Of a stretch of 64,000 nucleotides of DNA, positions 13,801 through 43,789 are shown piece by piece; position 1 is the first letter of the stretch; each line of letters opens with the position of its first letter. Source of the stretch: Phymorhynchus buccinoides (Eukaryota; Mollusca; Gastropoda; Neogastropoda; Raphitomidae); NCBI GenBank assembly GCA_017654935.2, contig CM065684.1:55789738-55853737 (forward strand), in the 5' to 3' direction. The notes under the pieces are model-generated. The model saw only the letters and a program-made list of their open reading frames with translations, was not told the origin of the DNA and searched no databases. A program made the translations under genes and the position numbers.

Positions 13801-15432
13801 TAATGGAAAAAAATATCAAGAAAGATCGAAGAAGAAGAATCAATATCTTCTCAAGCATACCGTGCACAATACACAAAGTTTTCTGTAGTGCGCGGATTGG
13901 CAGAACGTGAGATCGCTTGCACCGTGTGCCGATGTGATTTATCAAGTTGGGGCCACGGGGGACTCGATGATTGACAGCGGCATGTTGAATCAAACAACAC
14001 GCATTTCAATCGCATGGGTGCATCTGCTTCCGTTTTGGGACGGAATCCGTTTTTTCTATATTGCCCAATATGGAAGTTCCGTTTTTCAAAAGAATTTGCA
14101 AAGAAAATAATCATGAGCAATTTAAAGCCTTGGAATGCCTTCCTTCTCCTCCCTAGTAGCGCTGTTCCCGGACTGATCCGGGATAGCGCCCTCTCCTAGA
14201 GCCAATGGCGGCTCCCGGAACATTCCGGGAAGCCCACATGACATCACAAAGCATCTCATATAGCAGCCAATCGTTGAATACTTGTGTACCTAACACACTA
14301 CGTCATCAAAAAAGGGGTTGCGCTTTACATCACATGCATTAAATGCTGCATTTTCATTGGTTAAAGGGGTGGAATTTTTTTTAAATTTTGGTCGATCTAT
14401 TTCGGGGTCAGACTGAGCTTGATACAAATGGTAGCCAGGCTTTTACTGTTGATTTGAAGAGCTTTCCAGGCAGTGTTTTGATGGTAGAGATTGTAATTAG
14501 GGCTTGAAATGAGTCCATTTAGATTAGATTATCACTGGAAAGTACGATGATGTGAGAATTTTGAACTTTTCAACAGAAAAGTAAGTGAAAATTGATCGCA
14601 ATGGCACCGAGTTGCAACTTGTAGGCCGCCGATGTGCGGCTGAGTGATTTTCTCGGTCCGATCGCCAACATCTCCAAGTATTTTGCTTTTTTGAGCTTGT
14701 TTTATACTAAAGTCGACTAAGCATTAATGACTAACGAAATTGAGCCCAAAAAATCATCATAATATCGATGCCGATGTTCGCGGAAACCGATCTTGCTACA
14801 GCTACCGATCAAAGACTTGACTTCGATTGCCTTTATTTTAAACAAATTACCCCGATAATTCCAAAGGTGCCAGTGTCTAAATGTCTTTGGATGATTATTC
14901 TTTTATTATTTGAACACCATTCATCCATCAATCCAAATTAAAGGCATAAAAATAGCCCGGAGAGTGGCTGCTTTTTAAAAATTTCAACACACCTGTCTTT
15001 CCAATGATATATAACTTTACATATTTAATTCTGCATAATATAGAAAAAAGAAGGGTTCTTTGACACAACTCTACTCCCAAAATGCAATTCCCAAAGTTAA
15101 TTCAGCTAACGTCACTAAAAGAGCTGCCGGTTTATTAAGCGCTACTAGGGTTAAACCCCTCAGACTCCCCTGGCCTGTCAGCCCCTGGACCCCAACTTCA
15201 GTTTTTTCCATTTCAGCCAGATGCACCCATGCAATCGGCGTTAGCTGCACTGAAAAACACCCAGAACATAACAAATTTCTTCGCTACAAACAATGAAACC
15301 GAGCTGGGTGTCAAAGATTTGACTCGGGCAGAGACGTTGTTGAACTTGAAGTGTCAATCTCTCGCACGGTGTTCGGCCAGACACACAGAGGTATTCGAAG
15401 TGAAACTAAAGTAGGCCAGATGTTTTCCCATT

Positions 15433-15490
<58 letters not shown>

Positions 15491-18013
15491 CTCTCTCTCT
15501 CTCTCTGATTTACTGTTGATCTTTTTCTTTGTTTTTCTTTTTCTGTTGTTTGTTGCTGTTGTAATTTTTATATTCATGACTGTCTCTCCTATAGATCAAA
15601 TATCATTTCTTGTTGTACCCCCTCCCTACCTTCCCTCTCTGTGTTTCTCTTTGATCTCCATAGCCCCCCCCCCCCCTTTCTGGGTTTTTTTTCTCTCTCA
15701 CTCACTTAGGTGTGTGATACTAATACAATGATAGTCACATTGTTTAAATAAAAATAAATTAATGCATTCATACTTTAAATATAAATATAATATTTTCTAT
15801 TTTATTCTTGTTTCTCTGACTTTCGACCTGACAGAAATAGTGAAAAAAATTGTTGATTGTGGGCACTTAACCGGAAGAAGAACACACAGACAGACACACA
15901 CAGAGTGACACACACACACAGTGGCACACACACATGCAATGAATGACATGCATGCAGTGACACAAAGAGACACACAGTGACACAGTTAATGAGTGATACA
16001 CACAATAGCACACAAGCATTGGGTCATGAAAAAAATACTGCAAACTTCATATTCAGTTTCTTAATGCATGCAAAGCGAAATGTTATGGTCATGCTTTGCA
16101 TATGAAGTGATTTCGCGCTGCGCGACATGACTACTGAAAAACCTCTCAAAACTACTGAAAATTGAACACTTTCCGAGTTAAAACTACTGACAAGCATTTT
16201 AGGGGTAGGCAGCTCTGGTGTTCCACTCCTCTAACAGGCACTGTTGTGGGTCCTGTAGACTTATGAGCTGCTGTAAAGGGCTTCTAATGGCCGGCCGCCT
16301 GGAGTGTGTTTCAACATTTTTCTCTCAGACTGAGGTCTCTGGATTGGGAAACCTACCTCATATGGACGACGATCTCCTTCTGCAAGTGCGCGTCAGCAAT
16401 CCATGCTCAATGAAAAGGTGCATTATCATCCATTAAAGATGACGTCATCTCGGATCATGCCAGCAGAAGATTTGACGTGGACATCGATGACCTCATCCCT
16501 GTAGGGAACAGCTATCAGGGATTCCTTTTGACGAATTTGTGACACCATTTACCTGACCATGGCCCAAACTGTCAAAGACCCATCTCAAGATCTGTCATGC
16601 TCTCTAACGCACATTTCCTGGTAATGCTCTCCTGAGAATCTCCACACCCAAGCAAGACCATCCATGAATTAAGACTGATCCTGAACTCGTTCGTGAAGAG
16701 AATTCATGTCCAGTTTTATAATGCTAGATGGTGTGGTTCTGGGCTCTCAAAAGACAGCGCTGCTCATGAGCAGGATGCCCAAACATGCCAAGGGGGAGTG
16801 AAGGCAGCATCATGGAGTCCGTTCCTCACAGTTTGGATGGAAATGGTCCGCACTGAGGCATTCAGCAAATCAAAATGCTGCCAGAGAGCGTGTGTGAAAC
16901 GATTTTGTCTCCCAAATTCTGCCACTTTCAGCAGCACCAACCTCATGGCAGTGAATCCAAGCTTTGGAAGCGACGCATTGCGATATTCCAAACACTAATG
17001 ACACAACGAGTCTGTGTACAGCTGTTCTCCAGCATGCCAACACAGAAAGACAACTCTGCGTGTCAAATGACATCATGACCTCACTTCGGTCATGAAATTT
17101 TGTCTCTTGTATGACGTTTACGATGTGAGCAAGAAATGTCGTTGATTCTGACGATTTTACTCACTTTTATGTTTCCACTCCACTTCAGCGAAATGACTTT
17201 TTGGGGGTGGCATGCGAAAATTACTTGATGTACGTGAACAGGAAGCTCGATAAACAAGTGTGAGTGAGCTTGTGTTCACCGATGATTGCTCTTTCCGGTC
17301 ATATAATTTTTATTGCTTACAATCACACCACCTTTTAGCAATCAAGGTTATGAAAGTCTATCCTTAGCAAATTTTGACCAGTGTAAGTGCCAATTATCAT
17401 TAAAAAATTATTAATATAGTAGCTCAGTTTCCTGTCAATTATGAGTGCAGATGCATCATGCTGCTGTTATGCGCCTAAGAAAGAAATAATTAGGCCCAGC
17501 ATGTACGGCTTCGACTGGAGGAAAAAAATTTGAAAGTGTTTCTTGAAAAAAGGCAGGAGAATGGATCGGAAAGGCAGAAAAATAGCAGATGACAGCAAGC
17601 AAAGGGAAAAGGCAGAGTCAAAGAAAGTTACAGATTAGAGGAAGTTACAAGCACAGAACTTTCAGAAGGTAGGGGAACTGTTTATACAAAAGACTCCCCT
17701 GTATTCCCATGGGGGGGGGGGGTTATAGTCTGAAAGTATAATCTTTGAAAGAAAGCTGATATAATATTATGATAATATCAAGCATCTGATCAACGTAGTA
17801 CATAGATGAACACTACATGTTTCTCCTCATTATTGTTGCAGGTTTGGTCCGGGTCTCGTCATCTACTGGTTCGGTTTCGTGGACGAACTGAACTGCCAGA
17901 AGGAAAACGGGATAGCGCTAGGCGACGGCTTGCCCAAGAGAGTGGATACATTTGACGAGAAACTGTGGGACAAGCACCCTGAGTGGAAAATCCCCAAACC
18001 CTCTCTGTGGTAG
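1882..18013 (+). CDS. CDIN1: CDIN1 (C15orf41) orthologue, exons 4-11, 3' end of gene
   Basis: CDAN1-interacting nuclease 1. In humans it binds codanin-1 and is mutated in congenital dyserythropoietic anaemia type I; its fold resembles Holliday-junction resolvases and other PD-(D/E)XK nucleases. Exons I deduce by protein match, AG/GT sites and phase: 1882-1939, 4372-4441, 7162-7253, 10218-10267, 10537-10604, 12306-12371, 12694-12799, 17842-18013 (stop TAG 18011-18013). Phases agree at every junction. Key motifs: GYDKTPDIKL in exon 9 (the TPD motif; acidic residue D197 in the full 296-residue model), WIESKAAFG in exon 10 (E215 and K217), and RFGPGLVIYWFGF at the exon 10/11 junction. The human protein has 281 residues. 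Exons 1-3 of this copy would lie left of the window; their counterparts are seen on the - strand at 30959-43780. The C-terminal tail after GIALGDGLP (about 30 residues) differs from human. Function is inferred from the family. Confidence 0.93.
2059..3149. mobile_element. hAT-like non-autonomous element, CAGACCTG termini
   Basis: The left end CAGACCTGTTTACCC (2059) and right end GGGTAAACAGGTCTG (to 3149) are perfect inverted termini. The flanks CCTCTG (2053-2058) and CCTCTG (3150-3155) are a perfect 6-bp target duplication. The interior at 2265-2998 matches the interior of the longer relative at 13523-16217, so this looks like a deletion derivative. The mirror copy is 27473-28562. Confidence 0.88.
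3190..4320 (+). mobile_element. Degraded LINE C-terminal region
   Basis: Mixed-frame translation gives YSFKDVFEAEKYLTVVNNRW and HRICLARFRSRTMSIGL near 3440-3560, then CPMWGVFYIEDDIHFLFCCK at 4137-4196. This order (basic 'RFR' segment, then a C-x-x..DE/DD-x-H-F-L-F-x-C finger) is typical of the C-terminus of a non-LTR retrotransposon ORF2. A piggyBac-type MITE sits inside it at 3744-3990. It lies in the intron between CDIN1 exons 4 and 5. Confidence 0.6.
3744..3990. mobile_element. piggyBac-type TTAA MITE, copy 2
   Basis: Begins TTAACCCTTTCACCGCCA and ends TGGCGGTGAAAGGGTTAA, so the inverted ends are perfect over 18 bases including TTAA. It is inserted in the degraded LINE. Mirror copy 26628-26874. 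Confidence 0.9.
4503..4970 (-). repeat. Dispersed retroposon-like repeat with (GAA)n tail
   Basis: On the - strand the repeat ends ...CATATGGCCTGGGAACGCAG followed by (AAG)n. That trinucleotide tail is typical of a LINE or SINE 3' end. It contains repeated ACTCCA-CGGAGT motifs at 4795-4840. The mirror copy is near 25690-26115. Its ORFs are not conserved and I do not regard them as genes. Confidence 0.5.
5050..5545 (-). repeat. Dispersed GAA-tailed repeat, two partial tandem units
   Basis: On the - strand it ends in GAGCGATCGAAGAAGAAGAAG. A block containing 'gaagttacaagcacagaac' occurs twice (5294-5342 and 5461-5510). Related copies lie at 7550-7700, 17410-17720, 22910-23100 and 25085-25560, plus a short tail-end copy at 37026-37115. 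The conserved 3' end and variable 5' end suggest a retroposon (SINE or LINE tail). Confidence 0.5.
5860..6215 (+). mobile_element. LINE/SINE 3' tail with GT-rich UTR
   Basis: GT-rich low-complexity sequence (5860-6100) is followed by TGTAAAGCGCTTTGCGC and ends in ATTATTATTATT at 6203-6215. The same order, GT-rich run then TGTAAAGCGCTTTG then (ATT)n, occurs at 32300-32805 and 34940-35092. Confidence 0.6.
7337..7500. mobile_element. Palindromic mariner-type MITE
   Basis: Inverted ends CCATACTTTACGGACTATAA and, reading inward from the right, CCCTATTTTACGGACTATAA. Both are flanked by TA (7335-7336, 7501-7502). Length 164 bp, no ORF. Mirror copy 23108-23274. It lies just 3' of CDIN1 exon 6. Confidence 0.8.
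8308..8712. mobile_element. Palindromic element with telomere-like CCCTAA core
   Basis: The ends are inverted: GTAAAGATGTGCCACCCCCC on the left, and the complement of AAGATGTGCCACCCCCCTA on the right. The inner arms also pair ('cctttcttaccaagcataaagc' region against 'gcttcatgtttggtaagaaagg' region). The middle holds CTAACCCTAACCC (8448-8460) and a long G run (8523-8543). Related copies: 21870-22280 (mirror) and 55418-55840. Confidence 0.75.
8924..9552 (+). mobile_element. hAT-like element with zinc-finger coding remnant
   Basis: Inverted ends CAGACCTGCCTAC / GTAGGCAGGTCTG. Flanks CTATTG and CTACTG form a 6-bp target duplication with one mismatch. The interior (9126-9482, + strand) encodes KTVYTEEWPCIARS, then HAHCNLYRADFSVNHG and CRHVQSAKHKQ. 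This matches the C-x-x-C/Y...DFS-x-x-HG...H-x-x-x-x-KH finger at the N-terminus of hAT transposases and hAT-derived host proteins. A paralogous start (ATGGCAGACTCC near 9163) corresponds to ATGGCAGCGAGA in the element at 13523. No catalytic domain remains. The inverted-repeat arm ends inside this element. Confidence 0.75.
9630..10140. repeat. Inverted minisatellite, ACTTGTCC-GGGGG motif
   Basis: The left part carries CCCCCTAGACAACTACCCCC and the right part GGGGGTACTTGTCCAGGGGG repeated three times (10068-10125), which is the opposite orientation of the same motif. The stretch between is AT-rich, with a GT/GC run at 10003-10027. It resembles the larger palindrome at 47166-48140. Located between CDIN1 exons 6 and 7. 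Confidence 0.6.
11005..11248. mobile_element. piggyBac-type TTAA MITE, copy 3
   Basis: Left end TTTATCCTTTCACCGCCA (TTAA mutated) and right end GGGGGCGAAAGGGTTAA, with the same interior blocks as the other copies. Between CDIN1 exons 8 and 9. Confidence 0.85.
12593..12620 (+). repeat. Partial duplicate of CDIN1 exon 10 start
   Basis: These 28 bases match the first 28 bases of exon 10 (12694-12721) with a few mismatches; both contain TTTTGTGGTGAACTGGA. The offset is 101 bases. The copy is preceded by a T-rich tract and ends in a stop (GTGAACTGGACGTGA) if read in the exon frame, so it is a decoy and not a usable exon. Confidence 0.75.
13523..16217 (+). mobile_element. hAT-like element with 6-bp TSD, inserted in the Tc1 pseudogene
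   Basis: Left end CAGACCTGCCTACCCCTA, right end TAGGGGTAGGCAGCTCTG (one mismatch), and perfect 6-bp target duplication GTGTTC (13517-13522 and 16218-16223). Coding remnants on +: MAARESLQSGDSDSVCEV at 13744, then YTKFSVVRGLAEREIACTVC around 13868-13927 with D-S-x-HGG following (the hAT N-terminal finger), and later ALAALKNTQNITNFFATNN (15238) with an 'RAE' a little downstream, as in hAT proteins after the finger. No RNase-H core is seen. The interior 14262-15000 matches 2265-2998. A (CT)n run lies at 15441-15506. Confidence 0.83.
15441..15506. repeat. (CT)n microsatellite
   Basis: Nearly pure CT dinucleotide run with one GAG interruption, inside the hAT-like element. Confidence 0.95.
17410..17720 (-). 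repeat. GAA-tail family dispersed repeat, copy
   Basis: Matches the repeat at 5050-5545 ('cagtttcctgtcaattatgag', 'ggaagttacaagcacagaac'). Ends next to a G run at 17711. It lies just upstream of the last CDIN1 exon. Confidence 0.55.
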
Positions 18014-18141
18014 CATTAGTAGGAGAAACGACAGGGCTTCTTGGGAATTCTCAAACCAGAAAGAAAATGGAATAGTTTTAGCCGACAGCTTGAAGAGGAG
18101 AGTGAAGATAATCGACGTGAAACAGTGGAAGAAGCAAAGAA

Positions 18142-18250
18142 TGAAATTATGTGTGTGTTTGTAAGCGTGAGAAAGAGAGAGAGTGTGTGTGTGGAATTAG
18201 AGGGCTTTCAGGGCTCTTCAGAAAACATTTGAGTGTGTGTGTGTATGTTA
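18142..18250. repeat. Minisatellite, first block (interrupted by LINE)
   Basis: The unit contains GGGCTTTCAGGGCTCTTCAG plus AAAACATTTGAG and a GT run. The same unit is repeated at 19425-19800. It starts about 130 bases after the CDIN1 stop codon, so it probably lies in the 3' UTR or just downstream. Confidence 0.7.
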
Positions 18251-18513
18251 TTTAGAAAGAGAGTATTCCCCCTTTGTTCAATTTCAGCCTCTCACCCCCT
18301 TATGATTTTCATGTAAATGAGTTGCAGGTTTTCAGCTGTTCTAAAGATAAACTTGTGATATTTTAAGTTCAGTCTGTTGGAAGTAAAAACGTGAATGATT
18401 GTGTGGAAAGTGGTTTATTTGGGTTTTTTCATCCCTGTTTTGATATGAAAGAAACATTTTCCTCCAGACAGAATGTGCACATTTGTTGTATGTGTGTTTG
18501 TAAGCGTAAGAAA

Positions 18514-19422
18514 GTCGGTCAGCATACTGTGAGCTGAGTCGCATTGGTACGATTCGCCATCTCCTGTCTATAGATACTGCTAAGATACTAGTCTGCGCTT
18601 TTGTTCTCTCTAAATTAGATTATTGCAATTCACTCTTGTATGGCTGCCCCCAACACCTTGACAAGCTTCAAAAAGTCCAGAACTCTGCTGCCAGACTTGT
18701 CCTCAAGGTCTCTAAGTATCATCATGTTCAACCACTCCTGATATCCCTCCATTGGCTTCCCATCAAAGCACGTATTGACTACAAAATGTCCACTCTATGT
18801 CATTCTTATTTCTCTGGAAATGCCCCTAGCTATATGTCTGACATGCTTTCTGTCTATACTCCATCAAGGCAATTGCGGTCATCTTCGGATTCAAAAATTC
18901 TCTGTTCCTATTACACGAACAAAAATGTTTGGTGAGCGCTCCTTTTCCTTTTCGGCCCCATCAGTTTGGAACTCCTTACCACGCGAAATTCGCCATATCG
19001 AGTCCTTGCAATGCTTCAAATCTGCTCTCAAGACCCACCTATTCAAGCTACATCACAACCTTTAGGCCACATTACTTCTCGACTCTTGTGTGTTGACTGC
19101 AATGTCTACGTCAGCTTTGTTGCGAGAGAGAGTGTTGATGCTTTATTGAACTGATTGTATTTTGTATTGTGTTCTTTGGTGGGGTGAGTGGTGGTGATGG
19201 TAACGGGGGGTGTGTGCGCGAGTGAGTGTGTGTGTGTGTGCGTACGTGCCTGCCTGCGTGGGTGGGGGTGGTGTGTGTATGTGTATGCCTATTAGCATGT
19301 GTGTGAGCGACTATTTGTTTTGTTGTTGAATTTCTTGCTTTTTAATTTTGTTGTTGTTAAGCGCATATAGCTCCACATTTGGTGGAGGAGTGCGCTATAT
19401 AAATGATTCACTATTATTAAAG
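18514..19422 (+). mobile_element. LINE 3' end (CR1/L2-like), reverse transcriptase C-terminus
   Basis: Conceptual translation in two frames: LDYCNSLLYGCPQHLDKLQK at 18616, VQNSAARLVLKVSKYHHVQP, then LISLHWLPIKARIDYKMSTL, and after a frameshift AFSAPSVWNSLP-like and FKSALKTHLFKLH. This is the standard C-terminal block of CR1/L2-type ORF2 proteins. The 3' part holds GT-rich sequence (19190-19310) and ends with a GCGC-ATATAG hairpin and ATTATTAA. It is inserted in a minisatellite: the unit's AAGAAAG is on its left and the continuing GAGAGAGTGTGTG on its right. Confidence 0.82.
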
Positions 19423-19424
19423 AG

Positions 19425-19800
19425 AGAGAGAGTGTGTGTGTATGTGTGTGTTTGCATTTATGTGTGTAGAGAGAGAGAGAATAAGAGGGCTTTCAGGTTT
19501 CTTCAGAAAACGTGTGTGTGTATGTATGTGTGTGTGTGTGCATGTGTGTAGAGAGAGAAAGAGGGCTTTCCTCTTCAGAAAACATTTGAGTGTGTTTGTG
19601 TGTGTGTGCATGTGTGTAGAGAGAGAGAGAGAGTAAAGGGGCTTTCAGACCTCTTCAGAAAACATTTGAGTGTGTGTGTAGAGAGAGAGAGAATAAGAGG
19701 GCTTTCGGGTCTCTTCAGGAAACATTTGAGTGTCTGTTTCTGTGTAGAATAAAAGGGCTTTCAGGCCTCTTCAGAAAACATTTGAAAGAAAGCAAATTGT
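19425..19800. repeat. Minisatellite GGGCTTTCAGG...CTTCAGAAAAC, second block
   Basis: About five units of 55-75 bp, each with AGGGCTTTC, CTTCAGAAAAC and variable GT and GA runs. Together with 18142-18250 it is one array split by the LINE. Confidence 0.85.
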
Positions 19801-19904
19801 GTGTTTCTGTGTGTGTGTTTCTGGTTTGCAGTTCAAATGAGCAAAAACTGATCAGATTCTTCTTCTTTTCTGAGTTACTGAAACAAACAAAAATTAGAGC
19901 CACC

Positions 19905-20255
19905 AGCCGCCGTGGTGTAGTGGTTAGCGTCGCGGACTACTGGCTGGGAGGTCTTGGGTTCAAATCCCATCAGAGGCGAGGGTTTTTTTTTTTCCTGGAC
20001 CGACTCCTACCCAGAGTGAGTGGCTATGGGCTCAATGTGAAGACTGAAACCACACAGTCGAGCTTCATCCGATTAACGGATGCGATTCTGAGAGTGTTGC
20101 TCTAATTGCAAGACCAACACTGCAGGTGTCTGTAGTTCTCGGGCCTGGTTAACGCCTGGATATCATTATGAAAGGAAGCGTAGAATACAGCCCTGCCATG
20201 CAGTCTCAGACTGATACGGAACTCCATAGCATCATCATCATCGTTATCATGAGCC
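19905..20255 (+). mobile_element. tRNA-derived SINE
   Basis: The tRNA-like head has an A box TGGTGTAGTGG (19913-19923) and a B box GGTTCAAATCC (19957-19967) with tRNA-like spacing: internal RNA polymerase III promoters. It is followed by a T run and a long tRNA-unrelated body containing TTCATCCGATTAACGGATGC, and ends in an (ATC)n-type tail at 20228-20250. The long non-tRNA body and simple-repeat tail make it a SINE and not a tRNA gene. Family not assigned. Confidence 0.82.
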
Positions 20256-20750
20256 TCATTTTCCATCAATCATAAAATTAAAGAATGTCTCAAATTCTGT
20301 GGCTTTGCATGCCCTGCTCTCATGGTGACCTCAGTTTCGGTTTCCAATCCAGTCTGTGCCTTGGTGCGTTCAGGGTCAAAGTCATGGGGATCAGTGTGTT
20401 CTGGGGAGCTGTCGGTGGACGGTCGTGGTGGCGCCTCGGAGGAGGACCTCACTCACGCTGGCTCCGCGACTAAGAGAATAGTGTCGTCAGTAGGGGGCTT
20501 AGTAGGTGGTGTCCTGAACAGGCTCCACTGAACTCCACCGAAGTGACTCAGCAGAAGTGCAGTGTCTCCTCGGTTGGTTGCCTCCTGACGGCCTAACATA
20601 GATTTGCTCCCCTTGGACTGCTGGTCTCGGATTCTGCGACTTGAACAAACCGAGGTGTAGCTGCGAATTGGGATTCGGAACGAGCGGCGTGGGAGCAACG
20701 CCACTGTACGGCCCAGAAGATGGGGCAGCAAAAAAATAATAATTTTAAAT
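20256..20750. other. Unassigned moderately GC-rich segment
   Basis: Unlike the surrounding AT-rich sequence, this stretch is GC-rich and ends in GGGGCAGCAAAAAAATAATA, a possible A-rich retroposon tail. It could be the 3' half of a composite retroelement joined to the SINE. Short ORFs are present on both strands, none recognisable. Confidence 0.3.
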
Positions 20751-20860
20751 TAGAGCCTTGAACTAGCATTTATTTTACTAAAATAGCAACAACAAATAAC
20801 TGGCACAATGTTATAATAGTATTTGCCTACACCAAAAAGAAATGATTTGAAACTGTACAG

Positions 20861-21000
20861 TCAAACCTCTGTTACAAGACCCTCCGTTAAGAGACCTTTT
20901 AATGTTTAAAGGATGTTGAGCTCTTCGTATGAAAACGACCTCCATTATACGACCCTCTCCAATTTAAGACCGATTTTTGTCTGGACATTTTGGAAGTCTT
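20861..21000. mobile_element. Pogo/Tigger-like terminus running into the gap
   Basis: Starts TACAGTCAAACCTCTGTTAC with repeated 'aagaccctcc' / 'acgaccctct' motifs, typical of Tigger/pogo ends. The element is cut by the N gap. Confidence 0.5.
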
Positions 21001-21500
21001 NNNNNNNNNNNNNNNNNNNNNNNNNNNNNNNNNNNNNNNNNNNNNNNNNNNNNNNNNNNNNNNNNNNNNNNNNNNNNNNNNNNNNNNNNNNNNNNNNNNN
21101 NNNNNNNNNNNNNNNNNNNNNNNNNNNNNNNNNNNNNNNNNNNNNNNNNNNNNNNNNNNNNNNNNNNNNNNNNNNNNNNNNNNNNNNNNNNNNNNNNNNN
21201 NNNNNNNNNNNNNNNNNNNNNNNNNNNNNNNNNNNNNNNNNNNNNNNNNNNNNNNNNNNNNNNNNNNNNNNNNNNNNNNNNNNNNNNNNNNNNNNNNNNN
21301 NNNNNNNNNNNNNNNNNNNNNNNNNNNNNNNNNNNNNNNNNNNNNNNNNNNNNNNNNNNNNNNNNNNNNNNNNNNNNNNNNNNNNNNNNNNNNNNNNNNN
21401 NNNNNNNNNNNNNNNNNNNNNNNNNNNNNNNNNNNNNNNNNNNNNNNNNNNNNNNNNNNNNNNNNNNNNNNNNNNNNNNNNNNNNNNNNNNNNNNNNNNN
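21001..21500. other. Assembly gap (500 N)
   Basis: Exactly 500 N, which suggests a default scaffold gap of unknown real size. The right arm of the inverted repeat begins at the next base. ORFs running through it are meaningless. Confidence 0.99.
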
Positions 21501-23357
21501 AACAGACAAAACCAGGAACGGCACAAGCAAAAATCTTCGGCAATCCCCACCCTACCCCCCTCCTGTAACAACGTTAAGGTTGCTGTAGCTCCGTAGCAAA
21601 GCTTTATTTTTTTGTAGCTGCTACGGCCAAATCGTAGCTGTAGGCAGGTCTGCAATAGGAAAAGTGTCCTGGCTCTCTTACTATAATCAACAAGACAAAG
21701 TCCAACAGAGTTGATATGGACGTTTTGTCCTTACAGGGGAAATACCAGTCTGACAACATTTCTTTTTTATGAGCTCTCTAGTTACTTGTAAGCTTGATTG
21801 TTAATATTATAATAGATACCATAGGTCAAAATAGGCCTTCTATGTATTATGTTCATATACATAACACGGCATAGGTCAAGATGTGCCACCCCACCCCCTA
21901 CCTACATTTCTCGGTTAATTCCATTTTTTCAATGTTTTTGCGCTTTCTTACCAAACATGAAGCTGTATTTTATGAACCATTTTCAGCTAATTATCTTTGT
22001 TCAATAAATAATTGCAGTCATAATAAAGGCCATTACCTAATAATAGGTCACCCCCCCCCCCCCCCCCCTATGTAGTGCAGTACACCGCAGCATTTGTCAC
22101 AGTCGTGGTTCATTGCGTTTTCCTGTCTTATAGGGTTAGGGTTAGGTATTCCAAAAAGATAATCATCTGGAAAGGTTAATAAAATACAGCTTTATGTTTG
22201 GTAAGAAAGGCAAACACGGGAAAATTGAATTAACCGAGAAATGCATGGGGGGGGGGTGGCACATCTTTACCTTTACCCATACCCATACATACAATACTAC
22301 ATGGGTGCTCCTGGGAAATTAAAAAAAATCCAGCAGAGTGCAGGGACAGCGCACACACACACTTTACTACCGGTACTCTTTTTTCACCCCTCTAGACTAG
22401 TGCTACAATCCTCTGAATTTAGCAAATGTTTATATAGGCCCTTTTTATTGTACAAGCATGTGTGTGTGTAAGAAAATCGTTGCTTCTCAAATTCTCATAA
22501 TCCGGCGATGCCTGCTCTAGGCAATATAAAAATCCTTCAATTCAGGACATCCTGCGAGGGATAATCAATGAAACCAGCTCAGAATCAGAGCACAAAATAT
22601 ATGTCTAACTTTTTAAAATAGGATCATCTAGGTATCCTAAGAGGTCTCACAGGCCTGGAATCCAATGCGTCAGATGGGAGATTTGAGCGACACAGATCTG
22701 CACATCTGTCATCTGTGTGACACACTGGTCTGAAATCCAATGCGTCAGGTGGGAGATTTGAGTGTCATAGATCTGCACATCTGTGTGACACACTAGTCTG
22801 AAATCCAATGCGTCAGGTGGGAGATTTGAGCGACATAGATCTGCACATCTGTATATAAGAATTATGACCTGAGCCTCAGGACGTAAACTGCTCTCACAAG
22901 CTAACTTCTTCTTCGATCGCTCAGTTTCCTGTCATATGAGTGCAGATGCGTCATGCTGCTGCTTTGCGCCTAAGAAATAGTTAGGCCCAGCATGTCCTAC
23001 TTCGGCTGGAGAAAAGCTTTGTAAGAATGTCTTGAAAAATGGCAGGAGAATGAACTAACAAAGGCAGAAAGATAGTAGATGACAGTAAAGCAAAGGGAAA
23101 AGGCTTACCCTATTTTACGGACTATAAGGCGATACTTTTTTTCTCCCCCCAGACCCCTGCGCCTTATAATGTGACTGATAGTATAGTAAGAAACTATAAC
23201 AAAATCCAAATTTTGGGTAAAATTTGGGGGGTGCGCCTTATAATCAGGTGTGCCTTATAGTCCGTAAAGTATGGTAGTCAAATAGAGTGAGATTAGAGGA
23301 AGTTACAAGCACTTATCTTCTAGAAGGTTGGGGAACTAATTTGTACGAAAGACTTAC

Positions 23358-43780
<20,423 letters not shown>

Positions 43781-43789
43781 TTTGAAAGG

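Larger units (their letters stand above)
13399..17078 (-). pseudogene. Tc1/mariner-like transposase pseudogene, split by an insertion
   Basis: Read on the - strand from about 17078, the translation shows an N-terminal helix-turn-helix-like stretch (CWRTAVHRLVVSLVFGISQ), then RTISIQTVRNGLHDAAF, then the VWRFSGEHYQEMCVREHDRS segment of the DDE core. At about 16440 the MDDNA motif is present but followed by a stop. The reading then runs into GVEH and is cut by the hAT-like element 13523-16217. The C-terminus resumes at 13522: EWNTLDQHELQNLLQSTKW, ending LSITFLATK-stop at 13399. Frameshifts and stops show it is dead. The family assignment (Tc1-type, DDE) rests on the order of these motifs. It lies in the CDIN1 intron between exons 10 and 11. 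Confidence 0.82.

Noticed and set aside
19905..19980. tRNA gene
   Set aside because: A and B boxes are present, but the sequence continues into a long body with a simple-repeat tail and the stems do not pair as a clean cloverleaf; called a SINE.
20899..21655. ORFs crossing 21001-21500
   Set aside because: They consist mostly of the N gap.
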